DNA of 64,000 bases. Origin: Tritonibacter multivorans (GTDB lineage: Bacteria > Pseudomonadota > Alphaproteobacteria > Rhodobacterales > Rhodobacteraceae). The DNA lies in NCBI RefSeq assembly GCF_001458415.1, contig NZ_CYSD01000033.1, positions 62,001-126,000 on the forward strand. The letters are read 5' to 3'. Both the position numbers and the translations under genes were made by a program. Shown here piece by piece: positions 44,947 through 54,585 of this stretch (positions are counted from its first letter, which is position 1; each line of letters starts with the position of its first letter). The notes below the pieces were generated by a model, which had not been told where the DNA came from, did no database searches, and worked only from the letters and a program-made list of their open reading frames with translations.

Positions 44947-47322
44947 TTAGAAATCTTCCCATTTGTCATTGGCGACCTTTTTCTCTTCGACAAAAGGGTC
45001 TTCCATGGCGGCCTCTTCCATAGAAGAGGGGCCATTATTCACTGGGGCGTCCGGCGCGGGCGTAGATGTTGGCGCATTGCCTGCTGCCGCGCGATCGGTT
45101 TGGAAACTGCCGACGAGGTTCCAAAGACTGTCGGAGTCCGAGCGCAGCATTTGGCTTGCCGCATTTGTTTCTTCGACCATGGCCGCGTTGTCCTGCGTCA
45201 CGCGGTCCAATTGGGACATGCCGGTGTTGATCTCTTCGAGCGCATGGGATTGTTCATCGGCTGCTTTCGCGATCGACGACACAAGGTCCGAGATATTGGT
45301 GACCCGGGACACGATCTGTTCCAGGGCTTCGCCCGTGCGGTTCACCAGTTCGACACCGCGGTCCACCTGTTGGCCGCTGCTTTCGATCAGTGTTTTGATC
45401 TCGAGTGCCGCATCCGAGGCCCGCTGCGCAAGAGCGCGGACTTCGCTGGCGACCACGGCAAACCCGCGCCCTGCCTCTCCGGCGCGGGCGGCTTCAACAC
45501 CGGCGTTCAGCGCCAGCAGGTTGGTCTGGAAGGCGATGTCGTCAATCACGCCAATAATCTGCGCGATATGCTTGGACGAGGCCTCCACCTCGGAGATGGC
45601 TTTCACCGTCTCTCGCACCACCTCACCACTTTCGCGCGCTTCGTCGCGGGCTGTGGTCACTGTGTTTTCGACTTCGCGCACATTGCTGGCAGCGTCTTTG
45701 ACGCTATTGGTGATCGTCTCAAGGGCAGCGACGGTCTGTTCCAGAGTTGCAGCCTGGCTTTCGGTACGGCCAGACAGTTCATCCGAGGCGCTGGAAATCT
45801 CTTGCGAGCCACGCTGAATGCTGACCGCCGCCTCAGAGACATTCAGGATGACCTTGTTCAAACCGGTCAGCGCATCATTGATGCTGTATCGCAGGCTTTT
45901 GTGTTCTTCTGGGAAGAACTCTGTCACCTGATTTCGGAAGTCGCCTTTGGCCAGATCGACCAGCGCATTGCCAAGAAGCTTTACCACTTTGCGGTTGTCT
46001 TCCTGACTCTTGGCTTCGCGACGTTGCGCTTCGGCCCCGGCCTGCAATTTTTGCGTCAGCTTCAGCAGTGTCTGTGCGCTTTGGCCAATTTCGTCCTGGC
46101 GGTCGGCGTCATGAATGTCGAGGTCGTATTTTTCTTCGGCGACCTGCTGCATTTCTGAGGCCAGACGACCAATACGGCGTGTGACCCCGCGGGCCACAAA
46201 TGTGGACAATATGGCGAGCAAAATTGCCGTGATGCCGAGACCGACAAGCGTAATCATGGCCAGCTGTCGGCCAGAGGCCATGGCTTCTGCGCGATCAATT
46301 TCCAACACCAGTCCCCAATGATCCCCGCGCGGGGTTTCGATGGAACCGGTGGCTGCAACAACTGTCGTGCCCGAGGTGCCGGGAACATTGTCGAAATAGG
46401 CAACTTCATCCGCGAGCGCAGCGGTGATTTGTGCGCTGCTCGTCAAGGGGTCGAGCGCTTGAAACCCGCCTTCATGCGGCGATTGGGTCAAGGCCCGCCC
46501 ACTTTGGTCGACAAGGAACACCAGACCCGTTTCCCCCAGAACACTGGAATCGGCAAGAATATTGCTCATCACGTCTAGGGGCACTTGGACGGCGACAACC
46601 CCGATGGCTTGGCCGTTGTCGAACACTGGGGCCGACAGAAACATGGCGGGGGCATCTGCGCTGGGCGCATAGGGCGCAATTGAGGTCATATGGAACGCCC
46701 CATCGCTAAGTTTGATGCCTTCCTGGAACACCTCACCCAGACCGCTGTCCTTGTATTTGCCGGAAATGAAATTCAGGCCAAAGTCATCTTCCTTGAAGAC
46801 CGAGTAGATCAAGTTACCCGCATGATCAAAGAGGAACAGATCATAATAGCCGCGGGCCCGCTGGAAGGTGCGCATCGAGACATGGTGATGGTCATGTGCC
46901 GCGCTCCAGGCAGAGCCATCGCCTGCATCGACCAGTTCATCCTTGGCACCGATCGGGTGCGGGTTGTCTGAGATATAGAGGCTGCGCAGGGTTTCGCCGA
47001 CGTTGACACCGGGTTGACCCGCAAGTGTGTCCCAAGCGGTATCAAATTCCACGATGGCTTCGCGAATGGCGACATTCTGCGCCAGGGCTTCAACGTCTTT
47101 TTCGATCGCTTCAATCCAGCGCGTCAGGGCTTCGCCACGTTCTTTGACCAGCGAGGAGTAGGCGGCGCGATGTTCCTGATCGAGGATGCGTTCAGCCTGC
47201 CAGAGCTGAAGGCCGCCGGACAGGGTGACAAACAAGACAGTTGGGATCGTGATCAGAAGGGGAAGCTTCTTGGCGAGCTTCATATTGGAAAAAAAGGCGG
47301 TCATTGGCGAAGTCAGCTCCAT
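44947..47322 (-). CDS. Methyl-accepting chemotaxis protein with CheR-tether tail
   Basis: A chemoreceptor of about 790 residues. It has a first membrane helix (about 20-40, LPLLITIPTVLFVTLSGGLQL), a large periplasmic double-Cache-like sensor (about 45-350), a second helix (about 355-375), HAMP, and a cytoplasmic signalling hairpin with AFQTNLLALNAGVEAARAGE and GRGFAVVASEVRALAQRA. The last residues are KWEDF, matching the xWxxF pentapeptide that binds CheR. In-frame starts exist at 47322, 47304 and 47283. No che genes are adjacent. The ligand is unknown. Confidence 0.93.
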   Translation of the reverse strand: MELTSPMTAFFSNMKLAKKLPLLITIPTVLFVTLSGGLQLWQAERILDQEHRAAYSSLVKERGEALTRWIEAIEKDVEALAQNVAIREAIVEFDTAWDTLAGQPGVNVGETLRSLYISDNPHPIGAKDELVDAGDGSAWSAAHDHHHVSMRTFQRARGYYDLFLFDHAGNLIYSVFKEDDFGLNFISGKYKDSGLGEVFQEGIKLSDGAFHMTSIAPYAPSADAPAMFLSAPVFDNGQAIGVVAVQVPLDVMSNILADSSVLGETGLVFLVDQSGRALTQSPHEGGFQALDPLTSSAQITAALADEVAYFDNVPGTSGTTVVAATGSIETPRGDHWGLVLEIDRAEAMASGRQLAMITLVGLGITAILLAILSTFVARGVTRRIGRLASEMQQVAEEKYDLDIHDADRQDEIGQSAQTLLKLTQKLQAGAEAQRREAKSQEDNRKVVKLLGNALVDLAKGDFRNQVTEFFPEEHKSLRYSINDALTGLNKVILNVSEAAVSIQRGSQEISSASDELSGRTESQAATLEQTVAALETITNSVKDAASNVREVENTVTTARDEARESGEVVRETVKAISEVEASSKHIAQIIGVIDDIAFQTNLLALNAGVEAARAGEAGRGFAVVASEVRALAQRASDAALEIKTLIESSGQQVDRGVELVNRTGEALEQIVSRVTNISDLVSSIAKAADEQSHALEEINTGMSQLDRVTQDNAAMVEETNAASQMLRSDSDSLWNLVGSFQTDRAAAGNAPTSTPAPDAPVNNGPSSMEEAAMEDPFVEEKKVANDKWEDF

Positions 47323-47494
47323 ACCAATTGCCCCGCAAACAAGGGCACGGATTAAGGTTCTAAGACGGTTACCAAAACGCTACGGGAGCAAAATGGTGTA
47401 AATCCTAACGCCTTCGTGAGCGGTTCGTAAAATCGGACGAGAGAGCCGCCCCATTTTTGCAAGATTTAAAAATTCGCATACTTACCGCTGCCCA

Positions 47495-47525
47495 AAACGA
47501 CAAAGGCCCGCCAAAATGGCGGGCC
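47495..47525 (-). terminator. Intrinsic terminator of mcd
   Basis: GGCCCGCC-AAAAT-GGCGGGCC (47505-47525) is followed on the minus strand by CTTTGTCGTTTT, 34 bases past the mcd stop. The stem is nearly the same as that at 61971. Confidence 0.75.
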
Positions 47526-47558
47526 CTGAACCTTTCTTTTGCGATGAAACTCAGTGGG

Positions 47559-49244
47559 TCATGCCAACAGGCGGCGCGCGATGACCTGTGCTTGGATTTC
47601 CGCAGCACCTTCGAAAATATTGAGGATACGGGCATCGCACAGCACGCGTGAGATCTTGTATTCCAGCGCAAAGCCGTTGCCGCCGTGGATCTGCAGGCCA
47701 TTGTCGGCCGCCGCCCAAGCCACACGCGCGCCCAGCAGTTTCGCCATGCCGGCCTCAAGATCGCAGCGGTGGCCGTGATCTTTCTCCCAGGCGGAGAAAT
47801 AGGTCAGCTGGCGCGCCACCATGATTTCTACCGCCATCATCGCCAGTTTCGACGACACCCGGGGGAAGTTGATCAGGCTGTTGCCGAACTGTTTGCGATC
47901 TTGGGCATATTGCATGCCAATATCCAGCGCCGATTGCGCCACGCCAATGGCGCGGGCGGCGGTCTGGATGCGGGCGCTCTCGAAGGTTTCCATCAGCTGT
48001 TTGAAGCCTTTGCCTTCTTCGCCGCCCAGAAGGTTTTCACCTTTCACTTTGAAGCCGTCAAAGCCCAGCTCGTATTCCTTCATGCCACGGTAGCCCAGAA
48101 CCTCGATCTCGCCGCCGGTCATGCCGGGGGTTGGGAAGGGGGCCTCGTCCGTGCCGGGGGTTTTCTCGGCGAGGAACATCGACAGGCCCCGGTGGTTGTC
48201 GCTGGAGGGGTCTGTGCGCGCCAAGAGGGTCATCACATGGGTCCGCGCCGCATGGGTGATCCAGGTCTTGTTGCCGGTGATCTCGTAATCGCCCTCGGCG
48301 TTTTTCACCGCGCGGGTGCGCAAGGAGCCAAGGTCCGAACCGGTGTTGGGTTCGGTGAACACGGCTGTCGGCAGGATTTCGGCGCTGGCGAGTTTCGGCA
48401 GCCAGTTGGCCTTCTGTTCGTCGGTGCCACCGGCGATAATCAGTTCCGCCGCGATTTCAGACCGCGTGCCAAGGGAACCCACCCCGATATAGCCGCGCGA
48501 CAGTTCCTCGGACACCACGCACATCGACGCCTTGGACAGGCCAAAGCCGCCGAATTCTTCGGGGATGGTCAGGCCGAAGACACCCATTTCGGCCAGCTCC
48601 TCGATGACCTCCATTGGGATCAGCTCGTCTTTGAGGTGCCATTCATGAGCGTAAGGTTCGACTTTCTCTTGCGCATAACGGCGGAACTGGTCGCGGATCA
48701 TCTCCAGCTCTTCATCCAGGCCGGAGGCGCCGAACATGGTCGATCCTGCCTGCTGCTCCATCAGTTCCACCAGACGCGAGCGCGCGGCCTGGGTGTTGCC
48801 GGATTGGGTCAGGGTCATGACCTCTGTGCTCATCAACCCGCGCATGTCGTCCTGCGACAGGCCCAAATCCTGCAGGCGGATAATCTCGCCCTGATTCATC
48901 TGGATGCCGCCATAGACCTGCCAGAGGTATTCGCCAAAGGCGATCTGGTGGATCAACGCTTCCATTTCCGAGAAATTGCCCTCAGCGTCTAGCGCCTCGG
49001 CCCAGCGTTGCATCTGACGCAGGGAGTAGACATAGGTGGCCAGCCACGACAGGCCGTGGGCGGCGTATTGATTGGCCTCGACCAGCGCGCCCGAGACGCG
49101 GTCGCCTTCGCTCACCATGTCGCGCACGGATGCGCGGGCGGTTTCAAACAGGGCCTCCAGCGGGGGCAGCGCCGCGCCGGTCAGTTTCAGCAGTTCCGGA
49201 AGTACAATCGGTTTCATTTCCAAATCCTGTCCGTCGTGCGCCAT
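47559..49244 (-). CDS. mcd: Methylsuccinyl-CoA dehydrogenase (ethylmalonyl-CoA pathway)
   Basis: An FAD-linked acyl-CoA dehydrogenase of 561 residues that turns (2S)-methylsuccinyl-CoA into mesaconyl-CoA and passes electrons to ETF. The N-terminal 170-residue extension (LVEANQYAAHGLSWLATYV and MNQGEIIRLQDLGL) is the mark that separates Mcd from usual 380-residue dehydrogenases. The core has FTEPNTGSDLGSLRTRA, ITGNKTWITHAA, the QIHGGNGFALEY stretch and LNIFEGAAEIQ. AGGAGG precedes the ATG. The electron acceptor genes etfAB are at 62-63.7 kb. Confidence 0.88.
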   Translation of the reverse strand: MAHDGQDLEMKPIVLPELLKLTGAALPPLEALFETARASVRDMVSEGDRVSGALVEANQYAAHGLSWLATYVYSLRQMQRWAEALDAEGNFSEMEALIHQIAFGEYLWQVYGGIQMNQGEIIRLQDLGLSQDDMRGLMSTEVMTLTQSGNTQAARSRLVELMEQQAGSTMFGASGLDEELEMIRDQFRRYAQEKVEPYAHEWHLKDELIPMEVIEELAEMGVFGLTIPEEFGGFGLSKASMCVVSEELSRGYIGVGSLGTRSEIAAELIIAGGTDEQKANWLPKLASAEILPTAVFTEPNTGSDLGSLRTRAVKNAEGDYEITGNKTWITHAARTHVMTLLARTDPSSDNHRGLSMFLAEKTPGTDEAPFPTPGMTGGEIEVLGYRGMKEYELGFDGFKVKGENLLGGEEGKGFKQLMETFESARIQTAARAIGVAQSALDIGMQYAQDRKQFGNSLINFPRVSSKLAMMAVEIMVARQLTYFSAWEKDHGHRCDLEAGMAKLLGARVAWAAADNGLQIHGGNGFALEYKISRVLCDARILNIFEGAAEIQAQVIARRLLA

Positions 49245-49392
49245 GAATCAGTCCTCCTCAGGGGTCGCATATGGGTAGCTTACTTTGCACTTGCAGCGCA
49301 ACATAAATACGCCGTGACGCTGGGTTTAGATTTAAAATTACCTTGCCGATTTTGGCGGCGCAGCGCAGAGCAAATGTGATAGCTCTGCATCT

Positions 49393-50151
49393 ATGATAGA
49401 ACTGCTTTCTCCTTTTGCGATTTTTGTGGCCTGTTTCGTTGCGTTAGGGGCCGGTCTGGTCAAAGGGCTGGTCGGCTTTGCCATGCCGATGATTATGATT
49501 TCGGGCCTGAGTTCGGTGATCGCGCCGGAACTGGCGCTGGCTGGGCTGATCTTGCCGACACTGGCCACCAATGGGGTGCAGGCGCTGCGTCAGGGCTGGA
49601 AGGCGGCCTGGGGGTCGATCAGACGGTTTCGGGTCTTCCTGATGGTGGGCGGAGTGATGCTGCTCGCCAGTGCGCAGCTGGTGCGGATCATGCCTGCGCA
49701 TGTCATGCTGTTGGCCATTGGGATCCCAATGACCCTTTTTGCGATCAGTCAATTGATGGGGTTCGCGCTGGTGTTGCGGCAAGCCTCGCAGCGGGTCGAG
49801 ATTGCCATTGCCGCACTCGCCGGGTTTGTCGGCGGGTTTTCTGGCGTCTGGGGGCCGCCCACGGTGGCCTATCTGACCGCGCTGAACACCGAAAAACACG
49901 AACAGATGCGGGTGCAGGGGGTGATCTATGGCCTCGGCGCAGTGCTGTTGTTCGTGGCCCACGTGGGCTCGGGCGTGATCCGGGCAGAGACAGTGCCGTT
50001 TTCTGCCCTTCTGGTGGTGCCAGCCCTTGCGGGCATGTGGATTGGCGGGCGGCTGCAGGAGCGGATCGATCAGGCCGGGTTTCGCCGGGCCACATTGGTG
50101 GTTCTTTTACTGGCAGGTGCTAATCTGATCCGGCGCGCGGTGATGGGATAG
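49393..50151 (+). CDS. TauE/SafE-family sulfite/anion exporter
   Basis: A 252-residue inner-membrane protein with about eight helices in two repeats; GAGLVKGLVGFAMPMIMISG and GFVGGFSGVWGPPTVAYLTAL are the paired TauE motifs. The family exports sulfite, sulfoacetate or similar anions; the substrate is unknown here. It is divergent from mcd (148 bases) and ends four bases before a cation-diffusion transporter gene. Confidence 0.87.
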   Translation: MIELLSPFAIFVACFVALGAGLVKGLVGFAMPMIMISGLSSVIAPELALAGLILPTLATNGVQALRQGWKAAWGSIRRFRVFLMVGGVMLLASAQLVRIMPAHVMLLAIGIPMTLFAISQLMGFALVLRQASQRVEIAIAALAGFVGGFSGVWGPPTVAYLTALNTEKHEQMRVQGVIYGLGAVLLFVAHVGSGVIRAETVPFSALLVVPALAGMWIGGRLQERIDQAGFRRATLVVLLLAGANLIRRAVMG

Positions 50152-50155
50152 GCAG

Positions 50156-51061
50156 ATGGGACTGAACAAGCTGACAGCGGGGCAGATCGCCACCGGCTCC
50201 ATTCTGGTGTCGGTGCTGGTGCTGCTGTTCAAGCTGGCGGCCTGGTATATGTCGGGCTCCATTGCCCTGTTTTCCGACGCGATGGAGAGCCTTGTTAACG
50301 TCTCTGCGGCCGTTCTGGCGTGGTTTGCCGTGCGCTATGCGCAACGCCCGGCAGACGAGGACCACCCCTTTGGCCACCACAAGGCAGAGTATTTTTCTGC
50401 CGTTGCCGAAGGGTTTCTGATCATCCTTGCCGCGGTGCTGATCGTCGAGCAGGCGGTTGAGGCCATTGTGACCGGAACACATGCGGACTGGGGTGTCTGG
50501 GCGCTGGGCATCAATGCCATTGCAATGGCGGCCAATTTCCTTTGGGCGCGGGCGCTGATCCTGGCTGGGGGGCGGCTCAATTCGCCAGCGTTTTCTGCCG
50601 GTGGTCGCCATCTGATGAGCGATGTCTGGACCTCGGTCGGGGTTCTGGTCGGGCTGCTGCTGGTGCTTGCCACGGGGTGGAGTATTCTGGACCCCATTAT
50701 TGCGCTTCTGGTCGCCGTGAACATCCTGCGGGAAGGGCTGCATGTGGTGTCAGACTCCGTTGCCGGACTGATGGACAGCGCCGCCAGCGACGACGAACAA
50801 GCCCAGATCCGCGAGATCATCCACACCAATGCCGAAGGGGCGCTGCAGGTCCACGGGATCAAAACCCGGCGCGCGGCCCAAGTGCTGTTTGTGGAATTTC
50901 ACATGGTTGTGGACGGCCGTATGAGCGTCGCCGAAAGCCATGCAATCTGTGACCACCTCGAAGCCAAGCTGACCGCGGCGCTGCCCGGTGTGGAAGTCAC
51001 GATTCACGTGGAGCCGGAAACAAAACTGGAACCCGGCGGCATCGCCCCGATTGCAGACTGA
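50156..51061 (+). CDS. Cation diffusion facilitator (CDF) metal transporter
   Basis: A 301-residue antiporter that exports divalent metals. Six membrane helices cover residues 15-215, with metal residues in SGSIALFSDAMESLVNV and HHKAEYFSAVAEG in the first half and GGRHLMSDVWTSVGVLVGLL in the second. The C-terminal cytoplasmic domain follows (HGIKTRRAAQVLFVEFHMVVD). The DxxxD-type sites would suit Fe, Mn or Zn. It starts four bases after the TauE gene. Confidence 0.9.
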   Translation: MGLNKLTAGQIATGSILVSVLVLLFKLAAWYMSGSIALFSDAMESLVNVSAAVLAWFAVRYAQRPADEDHPFGHHKAEYFSAVAEGFLIILAAVLIVEQAVEAIVTGTHADWGVWALGINAIAMAANFLWARALILAGGRLNSPAFSAGGRHLMSDVWTSVGVLVGLLLVLATGWSILDPIIALLVAVNILREGLHVVSDSVAGLMDSAASDDEQAQIREIIHTNAEGALQVHGIKTRRAAQVLFVEFHMVVDGRMSVAESHAICDHLEAKLTAALPGVEVTIHVEPETKLEPGGIAPIAD

Positions 51062-51135
51062 CAGGGCTGTTTTCCAACATTGCATCCCGCGTCCAAAACC
51101 GCTTTCTAGGGGCAACCCACACGAAGGAGAGCAAG

Positions 51136-52482
51136 ATGGACTGGACGCAGCTTCTGAATCAGGGACGCCTGTGCCGCCCCGACTATACAGACAAGCCTGG
51201 TCGCCCGGCCTATGCGCAGGACTATGACCGGATCCTGTTCTCTGAACCTTTTCGCCGTCTTGCCCAGAAGACGCAGGTGCATCCTTTGTACAATCACGAT
51301 CATGTCCATCACCGGATGATCCACTCGATGGAGACGTCTTCGGTGGGACGGTCGCTGGGCATTCAAGTGGGCGAGGCATTGGTGGCGCAAGGCCTGATCG
51401 AAGAGGGCCAGCAGCACGTGATGGCGGGCACCGCGCAGGCGGCCTGTCTGGTGCATGACATTGGCAACCCGCCCTTTGGGCATTCCGGCGAAGACAGCAT
51501 TGGCGAATGGTTTGCGGCACGGTTCCGAAAGGGGCAGGGGCTCTTTGCCCAGATCCCACAGGCCTTGCGCGCAGAGTTCGAGGCGTTTGAAGGCAATGCG
51601 CAGGGGTTCCGCATTGTCTCTCGCCTGGAAATGGGCCGTCGCGAAGGCGGCATGCGCCTGTCCTATGCAACGATTGGTGCTTTTGCCAAATACCCCTGTA
51701 CTGCAGCGGCGAAACGGCAGGCCGAAGAGCCCTATGTCGGGCTCAAGAAATTCGGGGTGTTTCACGGGGAACAACCGTTGTTCGCGGAGGCCTGCACCGC
51801 GCTGGGCCTGAAAGAAGAGCGCGCAGGCGGCGAAATCTGGTGGCGCCGTCATCCGCTGGCGTTCCTGGTCGAGGCCGCAGATGACATCTGCTACCGCATT
51901 CTCGATCTTGAGGATGCGGCCACTGTGGGGGACCTAGCAGACGCTGAGGTGTCAGAGCTGCTGGAGCAAATCACAGGCAAGCCGAACCGGGGACGGGATG
52001 CCGGGCAAACGCAGGCCGACTATATTGGCATGCTGCGCGCCATGGCTATTGGCGCATCCATCGACGCCGCAGTGGCGGCTTTCCTTGCCCACTACGATGA
52101 CATTATGGCGGGGCGTTTCAACGATGGGCTGATGGAGGTCTCCTCCAAGGCGGATGCGTATACGCGGCTGAAAGACATCTCCAATGCGCGGATTTTCACC
52201 GCGCAGCGCAAGACCGAGCTGGAAATCGTCGGCCGTCAGGTGCTGCACCTGATCCTTGACCACTTTGAAGAGCTGCTCGAGACCCTCGCTGCCTGCGACT
52301 GGGACGCAGAACGCCTGGAGGCCACCCACAGCTATTGGGCCAAATGGGTGCGTGCGGCGGATATTGATCTGCGCGAGGTCACCGATGCCTATACCGCGGC
52401 CCATGCGCTGGCTGATTTCGCATCCGGCATGACCGACCGCTACGCATTGAAAGTCCGCGACATGATCACCGGCCGCAGCTAA
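51136..52482 (+). CDS. dgt: Deoxyguanosinetriphosphate triphosphohydrolase-like protein
   Basis: An HD-domain dNTP triphosphohydrolase of 448 residues that splits dNTPs to nucleoside and tripolyphosphate, tuning dNTP pools. The metal ligands are in HPLYNHDHVHHRMIHSMETS and ACLVHDIGNPPFGHSGED, with a later Asp in EAADDICYRILDLEDA. It matches the shorter Dgt-like subgroup. The start ATG follows AAGGAGAGC. It ends ahead of a dispersed repeat and a bidirectional terminator. Confidence 0.92.
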   Translation: MDWTQLLNQGRLCRPDYTDKPGRPAYAQDYDRILFSEPFRRLAQKTQVHPLYNHDHVHHRMIHSMETSSVGRSLGIQVGEALVAQGLIEEGQQHVMAGTAQAACLVHDIGNPPFGHSGEDSIGEWFAARFRKGQGLFAQIPQALRAEFEAFEGNAQGFRIVSRLEMGRREGGMRLSYATIGAFAKYPCTAAAKRQAEEPYVGLKKFGVFHGEQPLFAEACTALGLKEERAGGEIWWRRHPLAFLVEAADDICYRILDLEDAATVGDLADAEVSELLEQITGKPNRGRDAGQTQADYIGMLRAMAIGASIDAAVAAFLAHYDDIMAGRFNDGLMEVSSKADAYTRLKDISNARIFTAQRKTELEIVGRQVLHLILDHFEELLETLAACDWDAERLEATHSYWAKWVRAADIDLREVTDAYTAAHALADFASGMTDRYALKVRDMITGRS

Positions 52483-52493
52483 GCGCTCGCAGG

Positions 52494-52538
52494 CTTCTTT
52501 TGGCCAAAAATACTCCGGAGCGCGAGGCAGAGCCTCGC
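52494..52538. repeat. Dispersed intergenic repeat, copy 2
   Basis: CTTCTTTTGGCC-AAAAATACTCCGG then AGCGCGAGG, followed by GCGAGGC-AGA-GCCTCGC (52522-52538). It closely matches the element at 21700-21749, including the trailing palindrome. Confidence 0.6.
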
Positions 52539-52546
52539 CCCAAAAA

Positions 52547-52573
52547 CAAAGCCCCCTCAAAGAGGGGGCTTTG
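52547..52573. terminator. Bidirectional terminator between dgt and pckA
   Basis: A perfect 12-bp stem, CAAAGCCCCCTC / GAGGGGGCTTTG, with AAA loop. On the minus strand TTTTTG follows, so it fits best as the pckA terminator; on the plus strand the T-run is short. Confidence 0.85.
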
Positions 52574-52593
52574 TCAATTCGATGCGTCTGGGA

Positions 52594-54192
52594 TTAGCAG
52601 ATCGCGACGGCTTTCACGTCCTCATCAATGAAGGGGACATATTGTTCAAAGTTGTCCGAGAACATCTGAACCAGCTTTGCCGCCTGCGCGTCATAGGCCG
52701 CCTTGTCGTCCCATGTGCGACGCGGATCCAAGAGCAGCTCTGCTACGCCCGGAACCTGAACCGGAACATCAAAGCCAAAATTCGGATCCTTGCGGAATTC
52801 TGCACCTGCCAGCGACCCTTCCAGCGCGGCGGTCAGCAGGCCACGGGTTGCTTTGATCGGCATGCGGGACCCTGTGCCATAGGCACCACCGGTCCAGCCG
52901 GTGTTCACCAGCCAGCAGGTCGCACCGTGCTGGGCGATCTTTTCCCGCAGCAGGTTGCCGTAAACTTCCGGGCGACGCGGCATGAAGGGCGCGCCAAAGC
53001 AGGTCGAAAATGTGGGCTCGGGCTCGGTCACGCCACGTTCGGTGCCTGCCACCTTGGAGGTGAAGCCCGACAGGAAGTGATACATCGCCTGCGCAGGTGT
53101 CAGACGCGCGATCGGAGGCAGAACACCAAAGGCATCACAGGTCAGCATGATGATGTTCTTCGGGTGACCGCCGCGTGCCGAAGCGGACGCGTTGGAAATA
53201 TAGTGCAGCGGGTATGCGCAGCGCATGTTCGCGGTCAGGCTGTCATCTTCGAAATCGAGGTCAAAAGTTTCCTCGTCGAAGATCATGTTCTCGATCACGG
53301 TGCCGAATTTCTCGGTGGTCGCATAGATCTCGGGCTCGGCCTCGGCGCTCAGGTTGATGGTCTTGGCGTAGCAGCCGCCTTCAAAGTTGAAGGTGCCGTT
53401 GTTCGCCCAGCCATGCTCGTCGTCGCCGATCAGCACGCGATCCGGGTCCGCAGACAGGGTGGTCTTGCCGGTGCCGGACAGGCCAAAGAACACGGCGGTG
53501 TCGACCGGGTTGCCCTTGGCGTGGTTCGCAGAGCAGTGCATCGGCATGATGCCTTTTTCCGGCAGCAGGTAGTTCAGCAGGGTGAAAACAGATTTTTTGT
53601 TCTCGCCTGCGTATTCGGTGCCGCCGATCAGGATCAGCTTGCGGTCAAAGTTCATCGCAATGACGGTCTCGGAGCGGCAGTTGTGCTTTTCCGGGTTCGC
53701 CTGGAAGGACGGGCAGTTGATGACAGTGTAATCCGCCAGGAAGCTGTCGAGGTCCTCACGGTCGGGACGACGCAGCATGTGGCGGATGAACAGACCATGC
53801 CAGGCCAGTTCGGTCACCATACGCACATTGATCGAATGCACGGGGTCAGAGCCGCCCACCAGATCCTGCACAAAGTAGTCGCGGCCCTTCATGTGCTCCA
53901 GCATATCGTCATAAAGCGCGTCAAAGCCTTCAGGCGACATGGCGGCATTGTTGTCCCACCAGATGGTGTCGGCAACGCTGTCTGTCTTGACCACATGTTT
54001 GTCTTTGGGGGACCGACCGGTGAATTTGCCGGTGGTCACCAGAAACGCACCGCCCTTGCCGAGTTTGCCCTCGGAACGGCCCAAAGCCGCCTCGATCAGC
54101 GCAGGCTCCATGAGGTTGTAATAGACATTGCCCAGCCCTTTGATCCCTTGATCTTCGAGGCGGAATTGCGGGTTGACCCGTCCAGATGTCAT
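52594..54192 (-). CDS. pckA: Phosphoenolpyruvate carboxykinase (ATP)
   Basis: Converts oxaloacetate and ATP to PEP and CO2, the entry step of gluconeogenesis. The 532 residues contain the P-loop [13 protein letters not shown], the metal-binding [21 protein letters not shown] and the substrate segment [11 protein letters not shown]. The ATG at 54192 has AGGAGAG upstream; the frame runs open to 54309 without a good site. It is divergent from chvI across 393 bases, the arrangement seen in other alphaproteobacteria, where carbon flux and envelope signalling are linked. Confidence 0.97.
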   Translation of the reverse strand: MTSGRVNPQFRLEDQGIKGLGNVYYNLMEPALIEAALGRSEGKLGKGGAFLVTTGKFTGRSPKDKHVVKTDSVADTIWWDNNAAMSPEGFDALYDDMLEHMKGRDYFVQDLVGGSDPVHSINVRMVTELAWHGLFIRHMLRRPDREDLDSFLADYTVINCPSFQANPEKHNCRSETVIAMNFDRKLILIGGTEYAGENKKSVFTLLNYLLPEKGIMPMHCSANHAKGNPVDTAVFFGLSGTGKTTLSADPDRVLIGDDEHGWANNGTFNFEGGCYAKTINLSAEAEPEIYATTEKFGTVIENMIFDEETFDLDFEDDSLTANMRCAYPLHYISNASASARGGHPKNIIMLTCDAFGVLPPIARLTPAQAMYHFLSGFTSKVAGTERGVTEPEPTFSTCFGAPFMPRRPEVYGNLLREKIAQHGATCWLVNTGWTGGAYGTGSRMPIKATRGLLTAALEGSLAGAEFRKDPNFGFDVPVQVPGVAELLLDPRRTWDDKAAYDAQAAKLVQMFSDNFEQYVPFIDEDVKAVAIC

Positions 54193-54585
54193 TAGTGTCT
54201 CTCCTGAAGGCGGCGGGGCGGTTCCCGACCACGGCCGCATGGTAGTGTCGCTGCGCCCACGGGCATGCCAAATGGTTGCGGCACGAAAGGGGGCAAGAGG
54301 CGCCTTCATGCACCTCGTGTCAGTCGTCTTAACATGTTGCTTTCAGGCTTGAATAGGCGGCTGAAGAGACGTTAGCGCAACCATTGGAAAGTTTAGCGCA
54401 ACCATCAGTTTCATGTTTTCGCTACCGTCGCTTCACATGGCAGACTTCAGTAAACAGTAACCCGTTTTTGCCACAGTCGTTCTCAAATCCTTACCCGATT
54501 CGTGAAATGGGATTGATTCGCCTCCGGAAACGGTGAAAAAGAAAGTAAAACAGTTCCAAGAACGAGCAGAAACAAGGGCAAACCG
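54193..54585. promoter_or_regulatory. 393-base divergent control region between pckA and chvI
   Basis: No gene is seen here. It holds two direct copies of TTAGCGCAACCAT (54372-54384 and 54393-54405), the pckA ribosome site at its left end, and an A-rich leader before chvI. The repeat spacing (21 bases, two helical turns) puts both on the same DNA face. Confidence 0.6.
54372..54405. promoter_or_regulatory. Tandem 13-base operator-like repeats
   Basis: TTAGCGCAACCAT occurs twice, start to start 21 bases apart. The core TTAGCGCAA resembles half of a CG-centred LacI-type palindrome. Possible binders are ChvI itself or a central-carbon regulator. Confidence 0.5.
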
